DNA of 64,000 bases from Candidatus Methanomethylophilaceae archaeon (GCA_944322255.1 CALUOK010000002.1:62001-126000), one strand, 5' to 3'; shown: positions 18,581 to 25,837, numbered from the stretch's first letter. Numbers and translations: made by a program. The notes: generated by a model from the letters alone, not told the origin.

Positions 18581-18651
18581 TTTACATCGTCGACGGCGTT
18601 CTGGCCGTCGGATGCGTCCCTTCCGTCGGAACCCCCGAAAGGGGTGAACAG

Positions 18652-18963
18652 ATGGTTGTTTCTAATCAGGTTTTGAAAGAGATTATCAAGGATGCCGAGT
18701 CGAGACTCGGCGAAGTGGGTCCCTCCGGAAAGGAGGACCCGTTGGACAGGATGAAGACCATGTCCGCACTCATTGGCAACAAGGGCGTCGTCCTGGCGAA
18801 GCAGTTCGACTCAGTCGAATCCATCTCTCGCCACGCGAAGGACCTCTACACCGATGAGCTGGACGCATACGAGAGCACACTCAACATGATTCTCAGGGAT
18901 GCGCTCGAAGCGAAGCACGATCTGATGCTTCTGAGACGGAACATCGGGAGGTGCTCCCAGTGA
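18652..18963 (+). CDS. Small helical protein of unknown function
   Basis: A 103-residue mostly helical, charged protein (VSNQVLKEIIKDAESRLGEV; RHAKDLYTDELDAYESTLN). An upstream in-frame GTG at 18,577 overlaps the previous stop, but ATG 18652 has the strong SD-like GAAAGGGGTGAACAG in front and is preferred. No domain recognised. The stop overlaps the next start (GTGA). Confidence 0.55.
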   Translation: MVVSNQVLKEIIKDAESRLGEVGPSGKEDPLDRMKTMSALIGNKGVVLAKQFDSVESISRHAKDLYTDELDAYESTLNMILRDALEAKHDLMLLRRNIGRCSQ

Positions 18964-19289
18964 GACCGTTCATCACGACGGAGCTGACGGATTCGATAAT
19001 GTCCGTCTTCGTATCCTTCGACAGGGAGATTCCGCTCTCGCAGCTCGAAGACCTCGGATGGAGGATGGATCCTGATGGCTGGCTGATCCTGGAGATCACC
19101 GATACGGTCTCTCTCCAGGCGTGTCCGAATGGTGAGGACGTGGATATGGAGGTCTGGGTCGACGACTGGACCTTCGGTTCGGTTAAGGGCATACACGTGG
19201 TCGAGGGACACCGCTTCCTCGTCATCGATGTCGACGACGGTTCCAGCCTGGTCTACCCGATCGTTCAGGACGGGGTGATGCTCTCATGA
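18960..19289 (+). CDS. Unknown acidic protein
   Basis: A 109-residue acidic, beta-rich protein (WLILEITDTVSLQACPNGED; FLVIDVDDGSSLVYPIVQDG). Starts with GTG in the GTGA overlap with the preceding stop and overlaps the next gene by 4 bases, so translation is coupled on both sides. Nothing identifies a function; no membrane segment or Cys cluster. Confidence 0.55.
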   Translation: MRPFITTELTDSIMSVFVSFDREIPLSQLEDLGWRMDPDGWLILEITDTVSLQACPNGEDVDMEVWVDDWTFGSVKGIHVVEGHRFLVIDVDDGSSLVYPIVQDGVMLS

Positions 19290-19696
19290 CCTCCAGGAGA
19301 TCGTACGAGACGCGCAACCGTGTATGCGATATGCTTCTCAAGGTCGCAGGACCGTATGCCCCCTCGCATGTAATCATCCTCTACTACAACCGGCTCGAAC
19401 AGAGGTTCGTCCGTGCTGTGGAGGGCATCTCGAACTTCGACACGCTCCGCCTGGTTCTGTGGGAGGACGACATGCCGGATGTGATGCGCATCGACGGCGT
19501 GTTCAACGAGGAGGGATACAGGTACGTCTGCTCTCGCATCAAATCCTCTGAGATCACACCGCAGGAGCTCTCTGATCTGAAGAAGGCGAAGGCGGCCTAT
19601 GAGATTCTGAACGAGATGCGCAAGCTTGTCAACGCCGCCAAGAAGGGGGACGCTGTCAAGGTGAACCGCATCCTGAACAAGGGGGCGACAGTATGA
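19286..19696 (+). CDS. Unknown protein with helical C-terminus
   Basis: A 136-residue basic protein: an alpha/beta N-terminal half (PYAPSHVIILYYNRLEQRFV, LVLWEDDMPDVMRIDG) and a Lys-rich helical C-terminus (ELSDLKKAKAAYEILNEMRK). It precedes and overlaps the serine recombinase gene by 4 bases, so it could be an accessory factor of recombination; that is only positional inference. Confidence 0.55.
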   Translation: MTSRRSYETRNRVCDMLLKVAGPYAPSHVIILYYNRLEQRFVRAVEGISNFDTLRLVLWEDDMPDVMRIDGVFNEEGYRYVCSRIKSSEITPQELSDLKKAKAAYEILNEMRKLVNAAKKGDAVKVNRILNKGATV

Positions 19697-20487
19697 CCGA
19701 CTCCCCCTATGATGGAGACACTGCCATCCTCTATGCGCGTGTGTCCACCGACGACCATGACCAGGACCCGCAGACGCAGGTTCGCAACATGACGAAGTGG
19801 TGCGAAGCCAACGGTGTGGAGATTCTGGAGACGTTCGTGGAGGAGAGGTCCGCAAAGGACACCAACCGCCCAGGACTTCAGGCGGCTCTCGGATACCTGA
19901 CCTTGAACAAGGTCGGGATCCTGCTCGCATGGTCTGAGTCCCGCCTCTCCCGTGACACCGACGATATGGCGAAGATTGTGGCGATCTGCAAGACCAACCG
20001 TGTTCGCATCCGCTACGTTTCAGCCGATGGAATCAACCCGGAGGAAGGCACGGGGAAGGTGATGAACTTCCTCAACACCTGGCAGGCGGAGGAAGAGAGG
20101 AAGAAACTCTCCCTCAACACGAAGCAGGGTTTGGAATCAGCGAGGTTGAAGGGGAAGCATTGTGGAAGGATGCTCGCCTTCTGCTTCACGCACCGCGTCA
20201 AGGAATGCGAGAAGATGATTGTGGTGGACGCGAAGAAGCCCACTGTCATCATGTCCATCGAAGATGTCATGGAGTTCGCAAGACAGGGGTATTCCGTTGC
20301 TGGTGTTGCCAAGAAGTTCGCCCATGTCGCGCCGAACACACTCCGTAAGGCGTTGATGGAAGAGGGAAGGTTGGAGGAGTTCGTTTCCCTGTGCGAGAAG
20401 GCTCGTTCGGGCGTTCAACAAAGGGGTGGAGCAACAAAGGGTGCTAGCACCCCCGAAAACAGTTCAACAAAGGGGGTGGGCGAATGA
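19693..20487 (+). CDS. Serine recombinase (resolvase/invertase family)
   Basis: A 264-residue site-specific recombinase. The catalytic domain begins LYARVSTDDHDQDPQTQ with nucleophile Ser18 and Arg16; LAWSESRLSRDTDDMAKIV near residue 77 supplies the active-site Arg residues; the E-helix region NFLNTWQAEEERKKLSLNTK follows. A helix-turn-helix C-terminal domain is apparent (GYSVAGVAKKFAHVAPNTLR). Length suits a small resolvase/invertase rather than a large serine integrase, so it more likely resolves dimers, inverts DNA or serves transposition than inserts the element. Its 3' end contains the first copies of a 14-bp repeat that may be its site or an operator. Confidence 0.88.
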   Translation: MTDSPYDGDTAILYARVSTDDHDQDPQTQVRNMTKWCEANGVEILETFVEERSAKDTNRPGLQAALGYLTLNKVGILLAWSESRLSRDTDDMAKIVAICKTNRVRIRYVSADGINPEEGTGKVMNFLNTWQAEEERKKLSLNTKQGLESARLKGKHCGRMLAFCFTHRVKECEKMIVVDAKKPTVIMSIEDVMEFARQGYSVAGVAKKFAHVAPNTLRKALMEEGRLEEFVSLCEKARSGVQQRGGATKGASTPENSSTKGVGE

Positions 20488-20541
20488 GTTCAACAGACGA
20501 ACGGTTGTTGAACTATGATACACCCTTTGTTGAACAAAGGG
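20413..20541 (+). repeat. GTTCAACAAAGGGG repeat cluster (operator or recombination site)
   Basis: Copies: GTTCAACAAAGGGG at 20,413-20,426; a variant GCAACAAAGGG at 20,431-20,441; GTTCAACAAAGGGGG at 20,462-20,476; GTTCAACA at 20,488; inverted GTTGAAC near 20,505; and a perfect 9+1+9 palindrome CCCTTTGTTGAACAAAGGG at 20,523-20,541. They span the end of the recombinase gene and the start of the ribbon-helix-helix gene, which is the usual place for an autoregulatory operator or a res site. Confidence 0.7.
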
Positions 20542-20948
20542 GACCCACATTGGATGTTCCGAACGCTCCAAAGGCTCGGAAAATCACCGCGACGATTCCA
20601 GAATCCATCAACATGCGCATTCGTGCCATCTCTAAGGCGGAAAGGCGCAACCTCAAGGTAGTCATCACCAAGTGCATCGAGGACTACCTCGAAGGTGGGG
20701 AGGATGACACTAGACCGTACATCCCACTCCCACTGTATCATGAGAAGACTGTCAAGCTCTCTCAGGAGTTCGATGTAGAGGTCGCGGATGCGATCAGGGA
20801 GCGTGCGGAGAACGAAGGCCGCTCTGTGAGCATGGTCTTCACCAAGGCTCTCCATGAGTACATCATCAGAAGTCCGGACGACCCTGTTAGAGTCGAACCG
20901 AAACTCGAACCGAGTTCCGAACTCGAACCGAACGGAGGTGATCTCTGA
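20484..20948 (+). CDS. Tandem ribbon-helix-helix DNA-binding protein
   Basis: A 154-residue protein with two probable RHH units: KITATIPESINMRIRAISKA (about 33-75) and KTVKLSQEFDVEVADAIRER (about 85-125), each a basic strand followed by two helices. A Pro/Glu tail with repeated LEP follows. Its first codons overlie the GTTCAACAAAGGGG repeats, so it likely binds there to control itself and the recombinase (inference). The gene overlaps its neighbours by 4 and 1 bases. Confidence 0.7.
   Translation: MSSTDERLLNYDTPFVEQRGPTLDVPNAPKARKITATIPESINMRIRAISKAERRNLKVVITKCIEDYLEGGEDDTRPYIPLPLYHEKTVKLSQEFDVEVADAIRERAENEGRSVSMVFTKALHEYIIRSPDDPVRVEPKLEPSSELEPNGGDL
20891..20932 (+). repeat. CTCGAACCGA short tandem repeats
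   Basis: Three near copies of (C/G)TCGAACCGA (about 20,891, 20,903 and 20,921) with an interposed GTTCCGA lie just before the second ribbon-helix-helix gene. They encode the repeated Glu-Pro tail of the first, and share CTCGAAC with the inverted repeat in the operon leader at 17,305-17,326. Confidence 0.45.
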
Positions 20949-21271
20949 TGAGTGAGTCTCAGACCTCCGTCATCTGCGACTACAACGAGGGTCGCTCGGA
21001 CTCGAAGATCACCATAAGGCTGGATCAAGAGCTGAAGAATGCGGTTGAGCAGACGGCGGTCTTCGCAGACATCACGACCTCGGAACTCATTCGTAGAGCG
21101 ATCGAGAAGGAGACGGGATACAGGAGCGGAGCATGGTTCGATCTTCCGCAGGACATCTCCAGTCGTATCGACAGGGAGGTGGATCTGGGGCTGTTCTCCG
21201 ACAAGAACGAGGCGGTTCGCTACTACATCCGCCTCGGCGTGATGTTCTCCACCAAGGGGGCGGTCGAATGA
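20948..21271 (+). CDS. Ribbon-helix-helix regulator
   Basis: A 107-residue CopG/Arc-like protein. The first unit is SKITIRLDQELKNAVEQTAV then ITTSELIRRAIEKETG; a second similar unit is FDLPQDISSRIDREVDLGLF then KNEAVRYYIRLGVMF. It follows the other RHH gene with a 1-base overlap (TGATG). Candidate operator DNA is the CTCGAAC repeat immediately upstream. Confidence 0.7.
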   Translation: MSESQTSVICDYNEGRSDSKITIRLDQELKNAVEQTAVFADITTSELIRRAIEKETGYRSGAWFDLPQDISSRIDREVDLGLFSDKNEAVRYYIRLGVMFSTKGAVE

Positions 21272-21780
21272 CCACCTACATTCTCAGAGCGGATGACAGG
21301 GAATGGCAGCTCTCAAGCAGATTGGCACGCGAGATCAGGATCGAGGCATTCAACATCTTGTTCCGCGAGGAAATCTTGCAGGGAACCGTCTGGTCTCAGA
21401 GCGTGAGCCGGAAGAATGGCATGAGAGCTCTGTGGGTGATCGACATCTCCTACAAGTCATTCTCCAAGGCCGTCCCGACGCCCACTGACCCCCCGATCGA
21501 GTGGAAGAAGCTGACGCATGCGATGGCCTGTGACGCCTGGGACGATGGCATAGTCATCGACAAGGAGCTCTTCGAGGAGGACAACATCAGGAAGATCCTG
21601 GACGAAGAGTTCGACTGGTGTGATGTCGACAGGGAGTCCAGATGTGTTAGGTGGGTCAAGCCTACGGTCGGTCCGAACGAGTTCGACTCGGACTTCTGCT
21701 ACTATGCATACGGGAAGAAGGTTCAGGGCTCATTCCCCGTCTGGTGGTTCGATTACAAGTTGAAGAAGGTGGCAGCGTGA
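21268..21780 (+). CDS. Unknown protein, 170 residues
   Basis: Soluble, rich in aromatic and acidic residues (FDWCDVDRESRCVRWVKP; SFPVWWFDYKLKK). No domain recognised. ATG 21268 overlaps the previous stop by 4 bases, and its own TGA overlaps GTG 21777 before the cytosine methyltransferase; the pairing suggests, but does not show, a role linked to that enzyme. Confidence 0.55.
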   Translation: MTTYILRADDREWQLSSRLAREIRIEAFNILFREEILQGTVWSQSVSRKNGMRALWVIDISYKSFSKAVPTPTDPPIEWKKLTHAMACDAWDDGIVIDKELFEEDNIRKILDEEFDWCDVDRESRCVRWVKPTVGPNEFDSDFCYYAYGKKVQGSFPVWWFDYKLKKVAA

Positions 21781-21782
21781 AG

Positions 21783-23021
21783 ATGCCCACCGAACTTGAA
21801 CCACTGAAGGTGGTCGAGCTCTTCGCCGGTATCGGCTCTCAGAGGATGGCCCTGCGTCTGTTGGGAATCCCCCATGAGGTCGTGGCCATCTCGGAGATCA
21901 ACCCCAAGGCCATCGAATCCTATGAGGCGATTCACGGACCGACACTCAACCTGGGCGACGTCCGCGACATCGAGCATCTGCCCGCGTGCGATCTGCTGAC
22001 ATACAGTTTCCCGTGCACGGACATCTCTATCGCCGGAAGGCAGGAGGGCATGACAGAGGGAAGCGGTACACGTTCCTCCCTTCTGTGGGAGGTCGGAAGG
22101 CTGCTGGCCGACATGGTCGACCGTGACATCCCTCCGTTCGCACTGCTGATGGAGAACGTCGATGCGGTCACGAACAACACGTTCATGCCTGTCCTCAATC
22201 GCTGGATCTCCAGGTTGGCTGATCTCGGATACACATCCAGCTACAAGGTCCTGAACGCATGTGACTTCGTCATCCCACAGCACAGACGCAGGTGCTTCAT
22301 GGTGTCCGCCAGGAACCAGATGTCGTTCGAGTTCCCGATCGGGGAGCCGACCGACCTCTGCCTCGGCGACATGATGGATTGCGATGTCCCCGAATCCTAT
22401 TTCCTCTCGGATGAGAAGGTCGCGGGATTCACGCCATTGCCCGCCAAGGCCGATTCCAGGGGAATCGTCATAGACGGCGACCTGAACGACCCGAAGAACC
22501 TGGAGATATGGAATCGCGTCTATTCCCCGCTGGGCTTGTCACCGACCTTGACCGCCCTTTCGGGTGGAGGAACCGTTCCCAGAGTTCACGTGATTGGCAT
22601 TGGGGGGGGGGGAGTCTACCTCCTCGTCGCCTGGACATCGCCGGAAGGATTCCCAGCGGTCGCAAACAGGACGGGGATGTTCACAGCATTCGCGGTGTTT
22701 GTCCTGCTCTCAGGGTCGGCGGGGATCCGCCTCTCGTCCTGGACACCAGGAGGTGTAAGCATGTCCATTGAAATTGATGGACAGGGCATCCGCATCCGCT
22801 ACCTCACCGAGAGGGAGTGCTGGAGGCTCATGGGACAGCCTGACTGGGCCTTCGACCGTGCGAGCGGTGCCGGAGTCTCCAGGACGCAGCTCTACCGCCA
22901 GGCGGGGAACGCCATCGTCGTGACCGTGCTGATGGCGATCTTCTACGGTATGTACATCGCGCAGACATGGTGCAGGAGACCCACGCTGGACAGCTTCTTC
23001 GGAGGTGTCGCGGATGTCTGA
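21783..23021 (+). CDS. C5-cytosine DNA methyltransferase with internal G11 tract
   Basis: Transfers methyl from SAM to cytosine C5. Motif I VVELFAGIGSQRMALRLLG, catalytic PC in YSFPCTDISIAGRQEG (motif IV), ENVDAV (motif VI) and QHRRRCFMVSAR (motif VIII) are intact, and RYLTERECWRLMGQPDW plus YRQAGNAIVV (motifs IX-X) occur near the C-terminus. A run of 11 G (22,602-22,612) lies in the target-recognition region. As sequenced the frame stays open, but the ~50 residues after the tract are hydrophobic and unlike a methyltransferase. In the +1 frame the sequence becomes the convincing LDIAGRIPSGRKQDGDVHSI and GVCPALRVGGDPPLVLD, ending at 22,771. The tract probably switches the protein between two forms. 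GTG 21777 is an alternative start. Confidence 0.85.
   Translation: MPTELEPLKVVELFAGIGSQRMALRLLGIPHEVVAISEINPKAIESYEAIHGPTLNLGDVRDIEHLPACDLLTYSFPCTDISIAGRQEGMTEGSGTRSSLLWEVGRLLADMVDRDIPPFALLMENVDAVTNNTFMPVLNRWISRLADLGYTSSYKVLNACDFVIPQHRRRCFMVSARNQMSFEFPIGEPTDLCLGDMMDCDVPESYFLSDEKVAGFTPLPAKADSRGIVIDGDLNDPKNLEIWNRVYSPLGLSPTLTALSGGGTVPRVHVIGIGGGGVYLLVAWTSPEGFPAVANRTGMFTAFAVFVLLSGSAGIRLSSWTPGGVSMSIEIDGQGIRIRYLTERECWRLMGQPDWAFDRASGAGVSRTQLYRQAGNAIVVTVLMAIFYGMYIAQTWCRRPTLDSFFGGVADV
22602..22612 (+). repeat. G11 homopolymer, probable phase-variation tract
   Basis: Eleven consecutive G inside the cytosine methyltransferase gene. Such tracts change length by slippage and drive phase variation in bacteria. 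Insertion of one G (or loss of two) would connect the N-terminal part with the downstream frame that reads through a second PALRVGGDPP block. Confidence 0.7.
22761..23021 (+). CDS. Possible separately translated C-terminal part of the cytosine methyltransferase
   Basis: ATG 22761 has a good SD (CCAGGAGGTGTAAGC) and starts an 86-residue segment with the C-terminal motifs RYLTERECWRLMGQ and YRQAGNAIVV. It overlaps the stop (22,769-22,771) of the alternative upstream frame, the arrangement of a translationally coupled split methyltransferase such as the alpha/beta type. In the present G11 state the same residues also form the end of the continuous frame. Confidence 0.4.
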   Translation: MSIEIDGQGIRIRYLTERECWRLMGQPDWAFDRASGAGVSRTQLYRQAGNAIVVTVLMAIFYGMYIAQTWCRRPTLDSFFGGVADV

Positions 23022-23352
23022 GTACCTCTACAGATGTGCCGTTTGCGGGGATGTCCGGAAGGTTTGCAATCTTGACGACAATCCTCCGAAGCACCTCGAA
23101 TGCTACTGTGCTTCGTGTGCGGAACGCGAGTGCAAGCCGACCCGTCACATCCGCATCCCGGATACGAGGCACCAGATGAGATTCGGTGATGTTGAGCTGA
23201 CGGTCTACCACACCCAATCCGAAGACGCGACCCTGGTGATCGACACCAGTTCATCGGACGGTGGCATCCTCTTGATTCTGGATCAGGAGTCTGCCATCCG
23301 TCTGGCCGCGTTCATCGACTACGAGATGTTCGGACAGGAGGGGTTCGAATGA
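23014..23352 (+). CDS. Zinc-ribbon protein
   Basis: A 112-residue protein whose N-terminus YRCAVCGDVRKVC plus CYCASCAERECKP forms a four-to-six Cys zinc ribbon, followed by an acidic beta-rich domain (DVELTVYHTQSEDATLVID). Overlaps the methyltransferase end by 8 bases and the next gene by 4. DNA or protein binding is likely; no specific role. Confidence 0.6.
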   Translation: MSEYLYRCAVCGDVRKVCNLDDNPPKHLECYCASCAERECKPTRHIRIPDTRHQMRFGDVELTVYHTQSEDATLVIDTSSSDGGILLILDQESAIRLAAFIDYEMFGQEGFE

Positions 23353-24161
23353 GCTCCTGGATGCCGTGCGTGGAATGTCCGTGCTACTATGCTCCCACAT
23401 CCGATTGCTACCGTAGACCGGACGAGGTCATCCATGTGGATGACCCGACCGTATGTCCTGAGTGGTGTCCCCAGTGTGACCGCGATCGCTTCCCCGGACA
23501 CCGGTATGGAAAGTTCCCATACTACAGGAAGACATGCAGGGGATGTTACTACGACAGGGAGAATCCCGCTCTCATACCCCCATCATGTCAGCACTACAAC
23601 GCCAGACCTCTGAACGCCGACAGCGGGGAATGCCCGTATTATGTGAGGGACGGACCGAACGACGGGAATCGCGTGCCGATCAACAACGACGAGATTGCGG
23701 TCGTGACCAAGAGGTTCGCGGAGCTCATCTGTCGTGGAATCAACGACCATGACCTTTCGTTCTGGGACGTGGACACGTGCATGCACCTCTATTCCATCGG
23801 ATCGTGTGGCGGTTGCCATCGCTTCAACATCGTTCGGAGCAAGAAGGGCGTTTTCACCGTCCGTCTGGAACAGACGAGGGTTGGCAAGAACGCTTGGCCC
23901 TATCGCATGGAATGTGTTGTGGACCACGCCGAGATCGTGGACGAATACGGCTACCTTTTCCTTTACAACGGTGACAACAGGCACTACAACCAGGGATGCG
24001 TGGCGATTCGCATCGTCGACGCTGAACCTGTACCCGTTGACGCTGTGGATGAGGACGAGGAGGAATGCTGCCCTGTCGAAGACTCCGTCCAGACAGCAGT
24101 TCCGGAATCGACCCCAGAGGATGCGTACAGGTTCACATCGTTGGGGGAGTGGTTCTCGTGA
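23349..24161 (+). CDS. Large cysteine-rich protein
   Basis: A 270-residue protein with about 20 Cys, mostly in the first 110 residues (CVECPCYYAPTSDCYR, CPEWCPQCDRDRF, CRGCYYDRENP) and CMHLYSIGSCGGCHRF near residue 145, suggesting several zinc sites. The C-terminus is acidic (DAVDEDEEECCPVEDS). Unknown function; coupled by overlap to both neighbours. Confidence 0.55.
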   Translation: MSSWMPCVECPCYYAPTSDCYRRPDEVIHVDDPTVCPEWCPQCDRDRFPGHRYGKFPYYRKTCRGCYYDRENPALIPPSCQHYNARPLNADSGECPYYVRDGPNDGNRVPINNDEIAVVTKRFAELICRGINDHDLSFWDVDTCMHLYSIGSCGGCHRFNIVRSKKGVFTVRLEQTRVGKNAWPYRMECVVDHAEIVDEYGYLFLYNGDNRHYNQGCVAIRIVDAEPVPVDAVDEDEEECCPVEDSVQTAVPESTPEDAYRFTSLGEWFS

Positions 24162-24268
24162 CGGGAGCTCTGCTCATCGACGTGGATTCCACGATCCCCA
24201 ACATGGCGTTGATGCACATCAGCGCGTGGAGGAAATCCCTGGGAATCAGGAAGGGGGGATCGTTCTGA
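24158..24268 (+). CDS. Radical-SAM-like N-terminal fragment (36 residues)
   Basis: GTG 24158 overlaps the preceding stop and gives TGALLIDVDSTIPNMALM followed by HISAWRKSLGIRKGGSF. This strongly resembles the N-terminal strand-loop of phage and archaeal radical SAM proteins (LLIDVDSKIPNLALMKIS), yet the frame ends after 36 residues with no CxxxCxxC. A G6 run precedes the stop; one extra G would fuse it to the following winged-helix frame. It is either a truncated relic or a short conserved peptide. Confidence 0.45.
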   Translation: MTGALLIDVDSTIPNMALMHISAWRKSLGIRKGGSF

Positions 24269-24495
24269 ACCAGATCGATGTTCTCGCGGTCCTCAGCGGT
24301 GGACCCAAGACCGCGTCCGAGATTCTGGACATACTGGAGCCTGAGACCACCACATCTCAGCACAAGGGAAGACTTCAGAGCGTCCAGGAGAAGCTTCGCT
24401 CTCTCAGGAAGTGGGAACTGGTCGAGATCGTAGGCAAGAAGGACTCCAGCAAGCTGTGGGCTCTGACATCGAAGGGCAGGGAGGGGTTGGAATGA
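24226..24495 (+). CDS. Small winged-helix protein, uncertain start
   Basis: The coding-like part is LNQIDVLAVLSGGPKTASEI then a recognition-helix region and KLWALTSKGREGLE, a standard winged-helix layout of about 77 residues. No ATG is in frame. GTG 24226, within the preceding fragment, gives 89 residues; CTG 24265 is another possibility. Likely a DNA-binding regulator. Overlaps the next gene by 4 bases. Confidence 0.5.
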   Translation: MEEIPGNQEGGIVLNQIDVLAVLSGGPKTASEILDILEPETTTSQHKGRLQSVQEKLRSLRKWELVEIVGKKDSSKLWALTSKGREGLE

Positions 24496-24704
24496 CCATC
24501 TACCTAGCTGATGTCACCATTCACATAGGAGGATTCCTGGTAGACGGTGATACTCCCGAAGAGGCCATCAGTGCAATCCAAGAGGCCATCGAGGGATTTG
24601 GATTCAATTCTCTTGACTCCGACACCGTTGAAACAGAAGTCACCCGTCTGAACGAATACAGAGATGAGTTGGACGGTTCCGAATACATTCTGGAGGGGAA
24701 CTGA
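24492..24704 (+). CDS. Unknown acidic 70-residue protein
   Basis: A small acidic protein (ADVTIHIGGFLVDGDTPEEA; DTVETEVTRLNEYRDELDG) with a beta-alpha pattern resembling HicB-like or SHOCT-size folds but with no certain match. Preceded by GGAGGGGTTGG as SD; the TGA is followed directly by the next ATG. Confidence 0.5.
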   Translation: MTIYLADVTIHIGGFLVDGDTPEEAISAIQEAIEGFGFNSLDSDTVETEVTRLNEYRDELDGSEYILEGN

Positions 24705-25058
24705 ATGAGTTCATTTCCCCAGCTATGCCAATTGGGATTCAAGTGTCCTCATCTCGGAATCAGTGAAGATTGGGACGACATCTGCATCCACCCCTATACC
24801 AACGACAACTGCCCGGAGGACGAATGTTTCTGCGAGATGGACGCGATGTGCGGTTGTCCCCTCATCGAATGTGGTTCTGAATTGGAGAAGATCATCTTCG
24901 TATTTCACCACAAGAGAGCGGAGTTCAACGAGTTCATCGAAATCCAGGACAAGCGTCTGGAACGCGAAGGACGTCGCAGCCCGTATTTTGCCGAGTTCAA
25001 AGAGCGGGTGGTCGCAAGAGCACTTCTAGATTACTGGAGGATGTGCGATGACCTCTGA
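24705..25058 (+). CDS. Cysteine-rich protein
   Basis: A 117-residue protein with nine Cys in the first 65 residues (CQLGFKCPHLG, DNCPEDECFCEMDAMCGCPL), then a charged helical C-terminus (FNEFIEIQDKRLEREGRRS). The Cys spacing suggests zinc or FeS binding. Overlaps the adenine/cytosine-N4-type methyltransferase start by 11 bases. Confidence 0.55.
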   Translation: MSSFPQLCQLGFKCPHLGISEDWDDICIHPYTNDNCPEDECFCEMDAMCGCPLIECGSELEKIIFVFHHKRAEFNEFIEIQDKRLEREGRRSPYFAEFKERVVARALLDYWRMCDDL

Positions 25059-25837
25059 TTGGATCGATACGATCTACTGCGAGGATTGTCGCACAGGGAT
25101 GGGACGCATCCCGGATGGAAGTATCGGATTGGTGGTGATGGATCCGCCCTATCGCATCGAAACTGTGGGAGGCGGGGCATTTGGTCCAGCCAACCGTAGC
25201 TATCACGCCGAGTTGGAACCACTCTCTGATGGGATAGAAAAGTCTGTTCTGGACATCATCTGCCGTAAGCTCTCTGCCATCAACATCTATGTCTGGTGCA
25301 ACAAGCGTCAGCTTAGGCAGTACATCGACTATTTCGAGGACAGAGGTTGTACAACCGAGTGTATCACATGGCATAAGACCAACCCTGTTCCCACGTGCAA
25401 TAACAAGTATCTGAGCGACACGGAGTATCTTCTGTTCTTCCGTGAGCCTGGAGTGAAGTTGTACGGATCCTACAGCACCAAGCGGAAGTGGTATGTCTCT
25501 TCTTACAACAAAGCCGATAAGGAGAGATTCGGCCACCCGACAGTCAAGCCATTGGAGATTATTCGCAACATAGTTGGCAATTCTGCGCCGAGGGGGGGGG
25601 GAGACAGTGATTCTTGATCCCTTCATCGGAACAGGAACAACTGCCGTAGCAGCCGTAGAACTCGGAATGCACTATGTTGGATTCGAAATCGAGCCAAAAT
25701 ATGTGGCCGTAGCAAACCAACGCATTGCTTCCGCGAATCCACACGCTCATTCTACACAGACCTCACTGTTCGAGCTTTCAGCGGATGCTCTCGGCAGCAC
25801 AAACAACTCTCAAACTTCAAAGGAGGATACTCAATGA
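25048..25837 (+). CDS. Phase-variable N6-adenine/N4-cytosine DNA methyltransferase, off in this sequence
   Basis: The first frame (25,048-25,617) carries motif IV VVMDPPYRIETVG near residue 32 and the downstream HPTVKPLEIIRNIVGN that precedes motif I in beta-class enzymes. After a G10 run (25,592-25,601) it hits a stop within 8 codons. The required SAM-binding motif I, VILDPFIGTGTTAVAA, and the rest (HYVGFEIEPKYVAVANQRI) continue in the next frame to 25,837. Loss of one G (G9) or gain of two would give a complete enzyme of ~262 residues. The enzyme as sequenced lacks motif I and should be inactive. A sequencing error in the homopolymer is the alternative. Confidence 0.85.
25592..25601 (+). 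repeat. G10 homopolymer, probable phase-variation tract
   Basis: Ten G at the exact junction where the two methyltransferase frames part. Together with the G11 tract these are the two longest mononucleotide runs I found in the window, and both are in methyltransferase genes. Confidence 0.75.

Noticed and set aside
19693-20487. Serine recombinase as the integrase that put the element into tRNA-Leu
   Set aside because: Size and layout are those of a resolvase/invertase; tRNA-targeting integrases are usually tyrosine recombinases, and no att duplicate is visible. Left open.
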